A stretch of DNA of 64,000 nucleotides. Origin: RPQJ01 sp963712815 (lineage in GTDB: Bacteria; Pseudomonadota; Gammaproteobacteria; Steroidobacterales; Steroidobacteraceae). Under the pieces are notes generated by a model that was given only the letters and a program-made list of their open reading frames with translations, was not told the DNA's origin and searched no databases. Below are positions 8,676-18,071 of the stretch, piece after piece. The stretch is taken from NCBI GenBank assembly GCA_963712815.1, contig CAVQJL010000010.1, positions 1 to 64,000 on the forward strand, read 5' to 3'. The first letter of the stretch is position 1. Each line of letters starts with the position of its first letter. Position numbers and translations under genes: made by a program.

Positions 8676-9394
8676 CGGTCGCGGCCGAGGGGACGGTCCA
8701 CAAGCGCGACCTGTTCGGCACGCTGCGCCGGCGCACGATCACGCAGGATTCGACGACGGTCGATTGCGCGGAGCGGGACACGACGGCGGCCGCTCGGGGC
8801 CTCCGCTGGCTCGCGCGGCGGCTGGCCGCGCGCGAGGCGCGCGCGCTCGGGGCGTTGCGTGGCGTACCAAAGGTGCCGCGCCTGCTCGGCTGGAACGGGC
8901 GCGAACTGCAACGCAGCTGGCTCCCGGGCTCGCCGCTGCACCGCGCCGCGCCGCCTTCACGTGCTTACTTCCGCGACGCGTTGACCCTGGTGCGCCGGAT
9001 GCACGCGGCCGGCGTGGTCCACAACGACCTCGCCAAGGAGCCGAACTGGCTGGTCGGACCGGACGGCCAGCCGGGGCTGGTGGACTTCCAGCTGGCGATG
9101 CGTGCTCGTCATCGGGGTCGGCTGTTCCGGATGCTGGCCTGGGATGACCTGCGGCACCTGCTGAAGCACAAGCGCAGCTACTGTCCGCAGGACCTGACTG
9201 CGCGCCAGCGTGCGATCCTCGCGCGCCGCTCACCGCTCGCGGCACTGTGGGCGCGCACGGGCAAACCTGTCTACCGGTTCGTGACGCGCGGGCTGCTCGG
9301 CTGGTCGGACCGCGAAGGCGCCGGCGATCGGGGCACGCCTCAGGGATCGAGGCGCTCGAACTCGAGCGAGGGCGCGTCTCCCGGCCGGAAGTAA
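8672..9394 (+). CDS. Small RIO-like serine/threonine kinase-fold protein
   Basis: 240-residue protein starting at ATG 8672, in an ATGA overlap with the gene before it. The kinase catalytic loop is VVHNDLAKEPNWL (His117, Asp119, Asn125) and the metal site is VDFQ (Asp138), matching RIO/lipopolysaccharide-kinase-like enzymes. The Asp-to-Asn spacing is one residue longer than in the canonical HRDxxxxN loop. There is no Gly-rich P-loop of the usual kind. It may phosphorylate a lipid, a sugar or a protein. The coupling to a membrane methyltransferase suggests a shared envelope-lipid pathway, which is inference. Confidence 0.75.
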   Translation: MTVAAEGTVHKRDLFGTLRRRTITQDSTTVDCAERDTTAAARGLRWLARRLAAREARALGALRGVPKVPRLLGWNGRELQRSWLPGSPLHRAAPPSRAYFRDALTLVRRMHAAGVVHNDLAKEPNWLVGPDGQPGLVDFQLAMRARHRGRLFRMLAWDDLRHLLKHKRSYCPQDLTARQRAILARRSPLAALWARTGKPVYRFVTRGLLGWSDREGAGDRGTPQGSRRSNSSEGASPGRK

Positions 9395-9618
9395 AGGTAG
9401 CGTCCGCTCATCTGCTCGAGCGCCGTGTCGCGCTCGTTGCGCGAGGCGTACCAGTGCTCCTTGCTCCACTCGCTTCCCAGCAGGTTGCGCAGCGGATCGC
9501 TGCGGCGCAGTCGGACGCGGATGCCGTAGGGACGCTCGGCGGGCAGGGGCTGCCTGAGGTTGTGCTCGTGAAAAGTCGCCATGTCGTGTCGCGCGCCGTG
9601 GAAATCGTGCCCGGCCAT
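9340..9618 (-). CDS. Small conserved protein of unknown function
   Basis: 92-residue frame (or 80 residues if started at ATG 9582). The sequence is rich in charged residues and has the ordered, non-repetitive look of a real protein: RVRLRRSDPLRNLLGSEWS and HWYASRNERDTALEQM. It has no signal peptide or membrane segment. Its 3' end overlaps the end of the convergent kinase gene by 55 bp. I do not recognise a named family. Confidence 0.55.
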   Translation of the reverse strand: MAGHDFHGARHDMATFHEHNLRQPLPAERPYGIRVRLRRSDPLRNLLGSEWSKEHWYASRNERDTALEQMSGRYLYFRPGDAPSLEFERLDP

Positions 9619-9664
9619 TGTATCGCGGCGGAGGCCCGTGCCGCGGGTCGGCCGGCGGCGCGGT

Positions 9665-11897
9665 TCAGAATGTGCGTCCGAGCAGCAGGTAGAACCCCGC
9701 CGCACCGCCCTCGCTGAGGCCCGCCGCGAGGAACACCGGACCGAGTGGACTCTCGGCACCCAGGAACACGCTGCCGGCTGCCACGAGGTCGCCAAAGTCC
9801 ACGTCGTCGCGGGTCTGCCACGCGTTGCCGGCCTCGAGCGAGACGCCCATATAGGCAGGGAACTCGAACAAGCCGGTGCCGCCGCGACTCACGCGCCGGA
9901 AGGCGATGGCACGGGCGAGGCCGTACTGCGTGCCCGCGATCGCATCGGAGGGCAGGCCCGAGAGTTCGAGAAAACCGCCCAAGGTGAACAGCTGCTGCGG
10001 CGAGACCACGCGATCGTCGAGCGCCGAGCCCCACTCCATGCCGAGCACCGCGCTGTAGCGCTTGTACGAGCGCGCGACCAGCCACTCCGCCTGCACGATG
10101 TCCGCGTCCTCGCTCGAACCGAGGCCCTCGCGCTCGCCCCGCCAGCCCACGCTGAAGGCCTGGCCGTGCCGCGGGAAGTACGCGCTGTCGAGCCGGTCGT
10201 AGGCGAACTCGAGGTAGGCCGCGCCGAGGTCGAACTCCTGTCGCGGCAGCCCCGGATCGCCCACCAGCACCTGCGCGCTGCCGTCGCCACGGGCGAGCCC
10301 GAGCCGCACCTCGCCCCAGTTGGACAGCTCCGCGCCCACCGCAAAAGCGGCCTCGGACTCGCGCGTACGGTAGCGAGCCACGCGGCGCCCGTCCTCGACC
10401 ACCTGCAGGGTCTGCAGTTCGTAGCGCAGGCTGGGCGCGAAGAACACGTCGCTGGTGAGCGACAGCGGCTGGAAGAACTCGCTGAACAGGCGCGGCTCCT
10501 CACCGAGTTGCACGTCGGTGAGCCACTCCGCGTCGTAGCGGTTGAGCCCGGTCATGAGCACCCGCGCGCCGGCATTGGCCTTGGCGCCGCCGTCGTAGTC
10601 CTGCTCGACGCTCACGCCGAGGCGCAGGAAGTTCGGGCCCCAGGACTTGCGGCGCGCGTCGATCTCGAGCCCAAGCTCGCCCTCGTCGCGCACCAGTCGG
10701 TAGTCCAGCGACTCATAGCGGTCTAGGCCGTACTGGCGGTCGAGCTTGCGCTGCAGCGTGGGCACGTCGAGCGGTTCGCCCGCGAGCCCGCCGAACACCG
10801 CCTCGATGCGGGCGGCGTCCGCGTCGGACCTCGGACCCGCCCGCACGAAGGCGAGCACCTCGTCGGGGTAGCGCTCGGCGCGACGCGAGGCGTGGTAGGC
10901 GGCATAGCCGTCCGGCGACAGCGACAGCGCCGCGAGCCGCGGGCGCACCGCCTCGAGCGCCGTGGCCCCCACCTCCATCACCTGCGGAACCTTGCTGAAG
11001 TCCACCGCCGTCATGCGGCCGAGGTCCGGCTCGATCAGCACGTCGCCCTCGCCGAGCTGCGCGCGCGATTCGCGGGTGCCGCGCCGGACCATGATGCCGA
11101 TCATCTGGTTGGTGACGTCGAGCGGCGAGCCAAGGCCGTCGCGAAGCGCCAGCGGGAAGCTCACGTCCACCGCGATGACGACGTCCACGCCCATCTCTCG
11201 CGCGAGGCTCACCGGTAGGTTGTCCACGAGGCCGCCGTCCACCAGCAGTCGTCCGTCGATCTCCACGGGCGCGAGCACGCCTGGCGCCGACATGCTGGCT
11301 CGCAACACGGTGGCGAGGTCGCCCGGAGCGCAGCACGACGGGCTCGCCGGTCTCGAGGTCCGTGGCGAGCGCGCGGAACGGCGTCGGCAGCCGGTCGAAG
11401 TCCTGCTCGTCGCCGACGCGCAGCGTGGCGGTACGCAGCACCTGCGTGATCTTCTGGCCCTGCACGAGGCCGAGCGGCAGCGTCACACCCTCGCCCTCGC
11501 GGAAGCCGAGCGCGCCGCGCGCGAGGTAGCTGCGGTCGTCCTGCTTGCGACGGAACACGAGGTCGCGGCGTGGCGCGCGATCCCGCAACAGGTCCTGCCA
11601 GTCGAGCGTGCGGAACACCTCCGTGATCTCGTCGCCATTGAGGCCCGCCGCGTACAGGCCGCCGACCACCGCGCCCATGCTGGTGCCTGCGACGGCGTCG
11701 ATCGGGATGCGCATGTCCTCGAGCGCCTGGATGACGCCCACGTGGGCCGCGCCGCGTGCGCCGCCGCCGCTCAGCACGAGGCCGATGCGCGGGCGCTCGG
11801 GCGCCGCCTGCGGCGCCGCTTCCCCGGCGGTTTGCGCCGCGGCCGGCCAAAGCAGCACGCAGGCGCTGGCGGCCATCAACAGGTATCGGCTCAGCAT
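9665..11897 (-). CDS. Patatin-like phospholipase with Omp85-type C-terminal barrel (one frameshift)
   Basis: About 743 residues once one extra base in the CCC run at 11322-11324 is removed. A signal peptide leads into a patatin domain with the oxyanion-hole motif SGGGARGAAHVG, nucleophile elbow GTSMG (Ser73) and catalytic DGG (about Asp221). A POTRA-like linker and a surface-antigen barrel make up the remainder, ending in LLLGRTF with terminal Phe. Proteins of this layout (PlpD type V autotransporter-like) release or display a lipase at the outer membrane. The upstream frame covers 11897 to about 11325 and the downstream frame continues from there, each carrying half of the patatin domain. 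It is divergent from a TonB receptor, 116 bp away. Confidence 0.88.
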
Positions 11898-11970
11898 GTG
11901 CCCTGCTCCGGATCGAGTGGCGGCGATGGTAACAAACGGCGTCGGCGCGACGTTTCGCGCGGCGATGCCG

Positions 11971-11997
11971 GATAATTGCCGCTTTCGTTTCGAAAGC
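11971..11997 (+). promoter_or_regulatory. -10-like box and inverted repeat before the TonB receptor gene
   Basis: GATAAT (11971-11976) resembles a -10 element in otherwise very G+C-rich DNA. It is followed by the perfect inverted repeat GCTTTCG-TTT-CGAAAGC (11981-11997), ending 16 bp before the start codon. This could be an operator or a leader hairpin. No convincing -35 box is visible. Confidence 0.4.
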
Positions 11998-12013
11998 CCG
12001 ACACGATCGACCC

Positions 12014-14143
12014 ATGCCTGCACGCCACACGTGCTTCCAGTTGCGGCTGATGGCCGCGGCGACCGCGGCCTGCCTCGCCGCTCCGGCAGCGCCCGGCCAA
12101 GCTGCGATCGCGGCGCCGACTGCGATGGCCACGACCGATCGCCTCGAGGAGATCGTGGTGACGGCTGCGCGCCGTCCCACGGCAGCGCTCGCGACGCCGC
12201 TCAGCCTCAGCGCGGTCGGCGACGATGCCATCCGGCTGCTCGGGGCGACCCACCACGCCGAGGTCCTCAATCGCCTTCCGGGCGTGATGATCCAGCGCGG
12301 CAGCGGCCAGGAGAGCCTGACCGCCATCCGCTCGCCGGTGCTCACGGGCGCCGGTTCCTGCGGCGCGTTCCTGTTCCTCGAGAACGGCGTGCCGATCCGG
12401 CCGGTCGGGTTCTGCAACGTCAACGAGATGTTCGAGGTCAACACCGAGCAGGCCGGGTCGATCGAGGTGCTGCGCGGTCCGGGCACTGCCCTGTACGGCT
12501 CGAGCGCCATGCACGGCACCGTCAACGTGTTGCAGCCGGCCGCCGGGCAGCGACCGCTGCGTGCAGTGGGCCTCGAGGCCGGCCCCGCGGATTACGGTCG
12601 CGTCAAGCTCGCCGGGCGTTTCGACGCGGGCGACACGGCTTACGGCGTCGCCGCCCTCTACACGCACGACGGCGGCTGGCGCGACGACTCCGGCTTCGAC
12701 GAGGCGAAGCTCAACGCGACGGCGTCGGGTCGCTGGCGCGATGCGCCTGCGCGGGTCGACTTCGCCGCCACCATCCTCGACCAGGACACGGCAGGCTTCA
12801 TCACCGGCAAGGACGCCTACCGCGACGAGCAGGCGAGCCGCGCCAATCCGAACCCCGAGGCCTACCGCGAGGCGCACGCGCTGCGTCTCACCGGACTCAT
12901 CGAGCGACCCGGCGCTGCGGGCAGCCGGCTCGAGCTGCGGCCGTACCTGCGCAGCTCGCGCATGGAGTTCCTGCAGCACTTCCTGCTCGGCAAGCCGCTC
13001 GAGCGCAACGGCCAGGAAAGCGCCGGGCTCATGAGCACGCTGGTGTGGGACGCTAGCGACGATCGCCTGGTCGTCGCGGGGCTCGACCTCGAGCTCGCGG
13101 ATTCCTTCCTGCTGCAGGAACAGGATGGCCCGACCACCGACGGCCCGCCGCCGGCCAATGCGATCCGTCCGGCCGGCAAGCACTACGACTACTCGGTGCG
13201 CTCCCATGTCGCAGCGCTGTACGTGCACGGCGAGCGGCGGCTCGGCGGACGGCTCACGGCCACCGCCGGACTGCGCGCCGAGGCGGTGGGCTACGACTAC
13301 GACAACCGCATGCCCGCCGGCAACACGGACGAGAACGGCGTCCCGTGCCTGCCCGCGGGCTGCCTCTACAGTCGCCCGGAAGACCGGACCGACGCCTTCG
13401 TCAACCTGGCTCCGAAGCTCAGCCTGTCGGTCGACCTCAGCGAACGAGTCGTGGGCTATGCCGCGGCCTCGATGGGCTTCCGGCCGCCCGAGATCACCGA
13501 GCTCTACCGGCTGCAGCGCAACCAGCGGAGCGCCGACCTCGACTCCGAGCGCCTCGACGCGTTGGAGGCGGGCATCAAGACGGCGCTGCCGTCGGTCGAC
13601 CTTGCGCTGGCGCTCTTCACCATGCGCAAGCACAACGTCATCCTGCGCGAGTCCAATGGCTTCAACGTCGGCGACGGCGAGACCTCGCATCGCGGTCTGG
13701 AATACGAGCTGCGCTGGCGCCCGCTCGACGCGCTCGAGCTCGCCGCCGCCGGGACGTTTGCCCGCCACCGCTACGAATTTTCCCAGGCCGTCGAGGGCGG
13801 CGAGTTCATCGCCGAGGGCAACGACGTGGACACGGCGCCGCGCCAGCTGCACAGGGCCGCGGTGCGCTGGGACGCCGCAGGCCGCCTCGCGCTTGAGGCC
13901 GAATGGCTGGTGGTCGGCGACTATTGGCTCGACGCGGCCAACGCGCACCGCTATGCGGGCCACGAGCTCCTGAACCTGCGCGGCCGCTGGCAGGTCGCGC
14001 CGCAGTGGGCCGTCACGCTGCGCCTCAACAACGCACTCGACCGCGACTACGCCGACCGCGCCGACTTCGCCTTCGGCAACTATCGCTATTTTCCCGGGCG
14101 CGACCGCGCGTTGTTCGCGGAGGTCGCGTGGGCGCGGCCCTGA
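12014..14143 (+). CDS. TonB-dependent outer-membrane receptor
   Basis: 709 residues with a signal peptide, a TonB box EEIVVTA (about 45-51), a plug domain (to about 180, including EVLRGPGTALYGSSAMHGTV) and a 22-strand-type barrel. Uptake is energised by TonB-ExbBD; the ligand is unknown. The plug has two Cys residues (116 and 134, GAGSCGAF and VGFCNVNE), and an extracellular-loop region has VPCLPAGC, so two disulfides are likely. The C-terminus ends AWARP rather than the usual aromatic residue. The frame is intact. No uptake enzymes flank it; the neighbour on the other strand is the patatin-type protein. Confidence 0.92.
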   Translation: MPARHTCFQLRLMAAATAACLAAPAAPGQAAIAAPTAMATTDRLEEIVVTAARRPTAALATPLSLSAVGDDAIRLLGATHHAEVLNRLPGVMIQRGSGQESLTAIRSPVLTGAGSCGAFLFLENGVPIRPVGFCNVNEMFEVNTEQAGSIEVLRGPGTALYGSSAMHGTVNVLQPAAGQRPLRAVGLEAGPADYGRVKLAGRFDAGDTAYGVAALYTHDGGWRDDSGFDEAKLNATASGRWRDAPARVDFAATILDQDTAGFITGKDAYRDEQASRANPNPEAYREAHALRLTGLIERPGAAGSRLELRPYLRSSRMEFLQHFLLGKPLERNGQESAGLMSTLVWDASDDRLVVAGLDLELADSFLLQEQDGPTTDGPPPANAIRPAGKHYDYSVRSHVAALYVHGERRLGGRLTATAGLRAEAVGYDYDNRMPAGNTDENGVPCLPAGCLYSRPEDRTDAFVNLAPKLSLSVDLSERVVGYAAASMGFRPPEITELYRLQRNQRSADLDSERLDALEAGIKTALPSVDLALALFTMRKHNVILRESNGFNVGDGETSHRGLEYELRWRPLDALELAAAGTFARHRYEFSQAVEGGEFIAEGNDVDTAPRQLHRAAVRWDAAGRLALEAEWLVVGDYWLDAANAHRYAGHELLNLRGRWQVAPQWAVTLRLNNALDRDYADRADFAFGNYRYFPGRDRALFAEVAWARP

Positions 14144-14149
14144 GCGATC

Positions 14150-15634
14150 TCAGGCCACGCGCCGCAGCGCCTCCCAGCGGCGCGGCGGCGTGCCGTACCA
14201 GTGCAGGCGCGCGGCGAGCGCCGCCACCTCGCCCACGACCAGCAGTGCCGGGGACTCGATGTCCCCGCGTCGGCCGAGGTCGTCGAGTTCGGCGAGCGTG
14301 GCGAGCGTGACGCGCTGCCGGGCGCTGGACGCATGCTCGACGAGCGCCACGGGCGTCGCGGCATCCCGCCCGTGCTGCAGCAGCTTTCCACCGATCGCGC
14401 CGAGCGCCGCCACGCCCATGTAGACGGCGAGCGTCTGTCGCTCGCGGGCGAGCGACGCCCAGTCGAGCGTGTCGAGCGAATCGCGGCAGTGCGCCGTGAC
14501 GAGCTGCAGCCCCTGGGAGTGCTCGCGGTGCGTGAGCGGTATGCCCGCGTAGGCTCCGCAGGCCGTCGCCGCCGTGATCCCCGGTACGACCTCGAAACGG
14601 ATGCCGTGGCTGGCCAGGAACTCGAGTTCCTCGCCGCCGCGACCGAACACGAACGGGTCGCCGCCCTTCAGGCGCACGACGCGGCGCCCGGCGAGGGCGT
14701 GCTCGAGCATCAGCGCGTGGATGCGCTCCTGTGGCACGGAGTGCGCGCGGGCGGCCTTGCCGACCGGAATGCGCAGCGCGTCGCGACGCGCGAGGTCGAG
14801 CACGCCGCCGGAGACGAGCCGGTCGTGCAGGATGACGTCGGCTTCCTGCAGTGTACGGAGTGCATTGAGTGTCAGAAGACCCGGGTCGCCCGGCCCGGCG
14901 CCCACCAGCGCGACGGAACCGGCTGCCTCGCGCGCCGGGCGCTCGAGCAGCCGTTCGAGCTCGAGCTCGGCCGTCTCCGGCTGGCGCCGCCGCAGGCTCG
15001 CCGCCACCGATCCGCGCACGACCGCCTCGTAGAAGCGACGGCGGGCGCCGAGATCGGGGAACGCGCTCCTGATGCGCACGCGCCAGCGCTCGAGCAGACC
15101 CGCGAGGCTTCCGAGCGACTCGTCCAGCAGGGTCTCGAGCCGCTCGCGCACGAGGCGCGCAAGCACCGGCGCCGCGCCCCCGCTCGAGATCGCGATCACG
15201 AGCGGCGAGCGGTCCACGATGGCCGGGACGATGAAGCCCGATCGAGCGGCATCGTCCACCACGTTCACGAGCAGGTGGCGGGCGCGGGCCGCGACGGCCA
15301 CGCACTCGTTGAGCGCGGTGTCGCTGGTCGCAGCCACGACCAGGGTCGCGCCATCGAGCTGGGCCTCATGGAACTCGCGCGCCAGCCAGCGCACGGTGCC
15401 CGAGGCGACGCCCTTGCTGCCGACCTCTCCCCGCCCCTCTCCCGCAACTGGCGGGCGAGGGGCGGTGGCATCCATCCACGAGGCGAGTTCGTCGGCGACG
15501 ATCTCGCGCGCCACGACCTCGACGCGGGCGCCCGCCTCGAGCAGCAGGCGCGCCTTGCGCTCGGCGACCTCGCCGCCGCCCACCAGCAGCACGCGCCGGC
15601 CGCGCAGGTCTGCAAACAGCGGAAAGTAGCGCAA
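14150..15634 (-). CDS. cysG: Sirohaem synthase CysG with an in-frame palindromic insertion
   Basis: Trifunctional enzyme making sirohaem from uroporphyrinogen III: N-terminal NAD-dependent dehydrogenase/ferrochelatase (VLLVGGGEVAERKARLLL) and C-terminal SAM methyltransferase (GAGPGDPGLLT, GGDPFVFGRGGEE, PGITAATACGAYAGIPLTHR). A TTG at 15634 is the likely start, beginning MRYFPLFADLRGRRV, 8 bp after the cysH stop. At 494 residues it is about 35 longer than the E. coli protein. Much of the excess is a segment at about residues 56-77 (PRPPVAGEGRGEVGSK), encoded by a REP-like palindrome at 15431-15465. It supplies sirohaem to the sulfite reductase of the same operon. Confidence 0.93.
   Translation of the reverse strand: MRYFPLFADLRGRRVLLVGGGEVAERKARLLLEAGARVEVVAREIVADELASWMDATAPRPPVAGEGRGEVGSKGVASGTVRWLAREFHEAQLDGATLVVAATSDTALNECVAVAARARHLLVNVVDDAARSGFIVPAIVDRSPLVIAISSGGAAPVLARLVRERLETLLDESLGSLAGLLERWRVRIRSAFPDLGARRRFYEAVVRGSVAASLRRRQPETAELELERLLERPAREAAGSVALVGAGPGDPGLLTLNALRTLQEADVILHDRLVSGGVLDLARRDALRIPVGKAARAHSVPQERIHALMLEHALAGRRVVRLKGGDPFVFGRGGEELEFLASHGIRFEVVPGITAATACGAYAGIPLTHREHSQGLQLVTAHCRDSLDTLDWASLARERQTLAVYMGVAALGAIGGKLLQHGRDAATPVALVEHASSARQRVTLATLAELDDLGRRGDIESPALLVVGEVAALAARLHWYGTPPRRWEALRRVA
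15431..15465. repeat. REP-like palindrome inside cysG
   Basis: Arms CCGCCCCTCTCCCGC (15431-15445) and GCGGGCGAGGGGCGG (15451-15465) pair over 15 bp with one mismatch around the loop AACTG. The element keeps the cysG frame and encodes part of an extra segment absent from E. coli CysG. It resembles dispersed CCCTCTCCC-type palindromes of some proteobacterial genomes. I see no second copy in this window. Confidence 0.7.
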
Positions 15635-15642
15635 GGCCCGCC

Positions 15643-16374
15643 CTACCCTTCGAGCCCGTGCAGGCCGCACTCGCGCTTCAGGCCGAAGAAGCGCGTCGCC
15701 TCGGCATCGCCGGCCTCGGCCAGCGAGCGCGTGGTGTGCCAGTCGCCGATCGAGACGTAGCCGGCGTGCCACAGCGGGTGATAGGGCAGACCGTGACGGC
15801 GCAGGTAGTCGAACACCTGCCGGTCGTTCCAGTCGAAGATCGGGTGCACCTTCCAGCGGCCGTCGCGGAACTCGAGCGGCCTGAGCTCGCGGCGCGATCG
15901 CGCCTGGGCGCGGCGCAGGCCCGCGAACCAGCTCCCGACGCCGAGTTCCGTGAGCGCGCGCTGCATGGGCTCGCGCTTGCGCAGCGCGTTGTAGCGCTCG
16001 ATGCCCTCGACGCCCTGCTCCCAGATGCGGCCGTGGCGCGCCTCGAGCCAGGCCGGCGAGACGCCCGGCTGGTACACCTTGAGGTTGAGCCCGAGGCGCA
16101 CCGCGAGATCGTCCACGAAGCGGTAGGTCTCGGGGAACAGGTAGCCGGTGTCGACCAGGATGACCGGCATCGACGGCAAGGCGCGCGTCGCGAGGTGCAG
16201 CGACACCGCCGACTGCGCGCCGAAGCTCGAGCTCAGCGCGTGCTCGCCCGGCAGGTGGTCGAGCGCCCAGTCGACGCGCGCGGGGGCATCCATGCGCTCG
16301 AGCTGCGCGTTCGCTTCGTCGAGCAGCGCGGGCTCGTGCACCGCGACCGCCGGGTCCCAGGCGAGCGCCCTCAT
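15643..16374 (-). CDS. cysH: Phosphoadenylyl-sulfate (PAPS) reductase
   Basis: 243-residue enzyme reducing PAPS to sulfite with thioredoxin or glutaredoxin. Visible motifs are SSSFGAQSAVSLHL (nucleotide-binding loop), VDTGYLFPETYRFVD, and the catalytic C-terminal KRECGLHG. The CC/CxxC iron-sulfur cysteines of APS reductases are absent, so PAPS is the expected substrate. The ATG at 16374 overlaps the TGA of cysI. A longer frame running upstream is a fusion artefact produced by frameshifts in cysI. Third gene of the cysJIHG operon. Confidence 0.94.
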   Translation of the reverse strand: MRALAWDPAVAVHEPALLDEANAQLERMDAPARVDWALDHLPGEHALSSSFGAQSAVSLHLATRALPSMPVILVDTGYLFPETYRFVDDLAVRLGLNLKVYQPGVSPAWLEARHGRIWEQGVEGIERYNALRKREPMQRALTELGVGSWFAGLRRAQARSRRELRPLEFRDGRWKVHPIFDWNDRQVFDYLRRHGLPYHPLWHAGYVSIGDWHTTRSLAEAGDAEATRFFGLKRECGLHGLEG

Positions 16375-18070
16375 GCGGCCCCCTCGCGCGCCGACGGCGC
16401 CGCGATCAGCCCGACCCGCCACGCGAAGTCGCCGAAGCGTTCCTCGTGCTCGCGTTCGGCGGCGAAGCGCGAAAAGGCCTCGTCGAGGGTGGCGAGGATG
16501 GTCGCCTCGTCCACGTTCTCGCGGTAGAGCACGTTGAGCCGCTGGCCGAGGCCGTCGCCGCCGAGGTGCAGGTTGTAGCGACCTGGCGCCTTGCCGACGA
16601 GCGCGATCTCGGCCAGGTACGGTCGTGCGCAGCCGTTCGGGCAGCCGGTGATGCGCAGCACCAGCGGCAGGTCCCTGCAGGCCGTGGGCCGCGAGCAACC
16701 GCTCGACGGCCTGCCCGAACGAGGGCAGGTAGCGCTCGGCCTCGGCCATCGCGAGCGGACAGGTCGGCAACGCCACGCAGGCGAGCGCATCGCGGCGCAC
16801 CGGCGTGCTGCGCGCGTGCGCATCGAGCCCGTAGCGGACCACCAGCGCCTCGATGAACTGGCGCTCCGGGCGCGCGACATTGGCGACGATCAGGTTCTGG
16901 TTGGGCGTGAGGCGGAAGTCGCCGCGGTGCACCTTCGCGATCTCCCGCAGGCCGGTGAGCATCGGCTGGCCCCGGCCGTGTCGGCGACGCGGCCGGCCTC
17001 GATCGCACAGCGTCAGGTGCCAGCGGCCGTCGAAGCCCTCGACCCAGCCGAAGCGGTCGCCGGTCGAGGTGAACTCGAACGGCCGCGGCGGCGCGAGCGC
17101 GAAGCCGCAGGCGGCGCGTCGATCTCGGCCACGAACCAGTCGAGTCCGCGGTCGTCGATCGGTGTACTTGAGCCGCGCGTGCTTGCGGTCCGTGCGGTCG
17201 CCGAAGTCGCGCTGCATCGTGACGACGGCCTCGGCCACCGCGAGCAGCTGGTCGGGCGTGCAGAAGCCGATCGACGTCGGCGATGCGCGGATAGGTCGTC
17301 GGATCGCCGTGCGTGGCGCCCATGCCGCCGCCCACGGTCAGGTTGAAGCCCTCGAGCTTCGCCGTCCTCGACGATGGCGATGAAGCCGAGGTCGTGCGCG
17401 AACACGTCCACGTCGTTGCACCGGCGGCACGGCGATGGCCGATCTTGAACTTGCGCGGCAGGTAGGTCGGCCCGTAGATCGGCTCGACCTCCTCCGTGCC
17501 GGCGACCTTCTCGCCGTCCAGCCAGATCTCGTGGTAGGCGCGGGTGCGCGGCAGCAGGTGCTCCGACAGGCGCTTCGACCACTCGTAGACCTCGGCATGG
17601 ACGCGCGACTCGACCGGGTTGGCGCTCGCACATCACGTTGCGGTTGACGTCGCCGCAGGCGGCGATGGTGTCGATCAGCGACGCGTTGATCGCCGCCATG
17701 GTCGCCTTGAGCTCGCGTCTTGATCACGCCGTGGAACTGGAAGGCCTGGCGCGTCGTGATGCGCAGCGTGCCGTTGGCGTACCGGCGCGCGAGTCGCGTC
17801 GAGCGCCAGCCACTGGCGCGGGCGTGCACACGCCGCCCGGCAGCGCGCGTGCGGATCATGAAGCTGTAGGCGGGCTCGAGCTTCTGGCGCCGCCGCTCGT
17901 CGCGGATGTCGCGGTCGTCCTGCTGGTAGCTGCCGTGAAACTTCAGCGAGCTGCCGTGTCGTCCTCGCGCGATCGACGCCGGTGAGCGGGTCGGCGAGGC
18001 TCTCGGCGAGGGTGCCGCGCAGCAGCCGGCTGTCGCGCTTGATGCGCTCGACGGGTGAGGTGTCGCTCAT
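16371..18070 (-). pseudogene. cysI: Sulfite reductase haemoprotein CysI, more than ten frameshifts
   Basis: The beta subunit of NADPH sulfite reductase, reducing sulfite to sulfide at a sirohaem/[4Fe-4S] centre, is recognisable along the whole span but never in one frame. Successive frames give RLLRGTLAESLADPLTG, GTLRITTRQAFQFHGVIK, DVNRNVM, ISEHLLPRT-like LSEHLLPRTRAYHEIWLDG, VAEAVVTMQRDFGDRTDRKH, the Cys motif ACVALPTCPLAMAEAERYLP and TGCPNGCARPYLAEIALVG. Almost every break is cured by removing one base. All sirohaem and cluster cysteines are intact and the flanking genes overlap correctly. I therefore favour sequence error over real gene loss. The start at 18070 is 1 bp after the cysJ stop. 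Confidence 0.85.
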
Positions 18071-18071
18071 G

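Noticed and set aside
15431..15465. Reading the palindrome in cysG as a transcription terminator
   Set aside because: It lies in the middle of an intact coding frame, has no U tract and the frame continues through it, so an inserted repeat is the better explanation.
15643..17238. A single 531-codon protein joining sulfite reductase and CysH sequence
   Set aside because: The fusion arises from frameshifts in cysI. CysH has its own ATG at 16374 overlapping the cysI stop, and the middle of the fused frame is nonsense.
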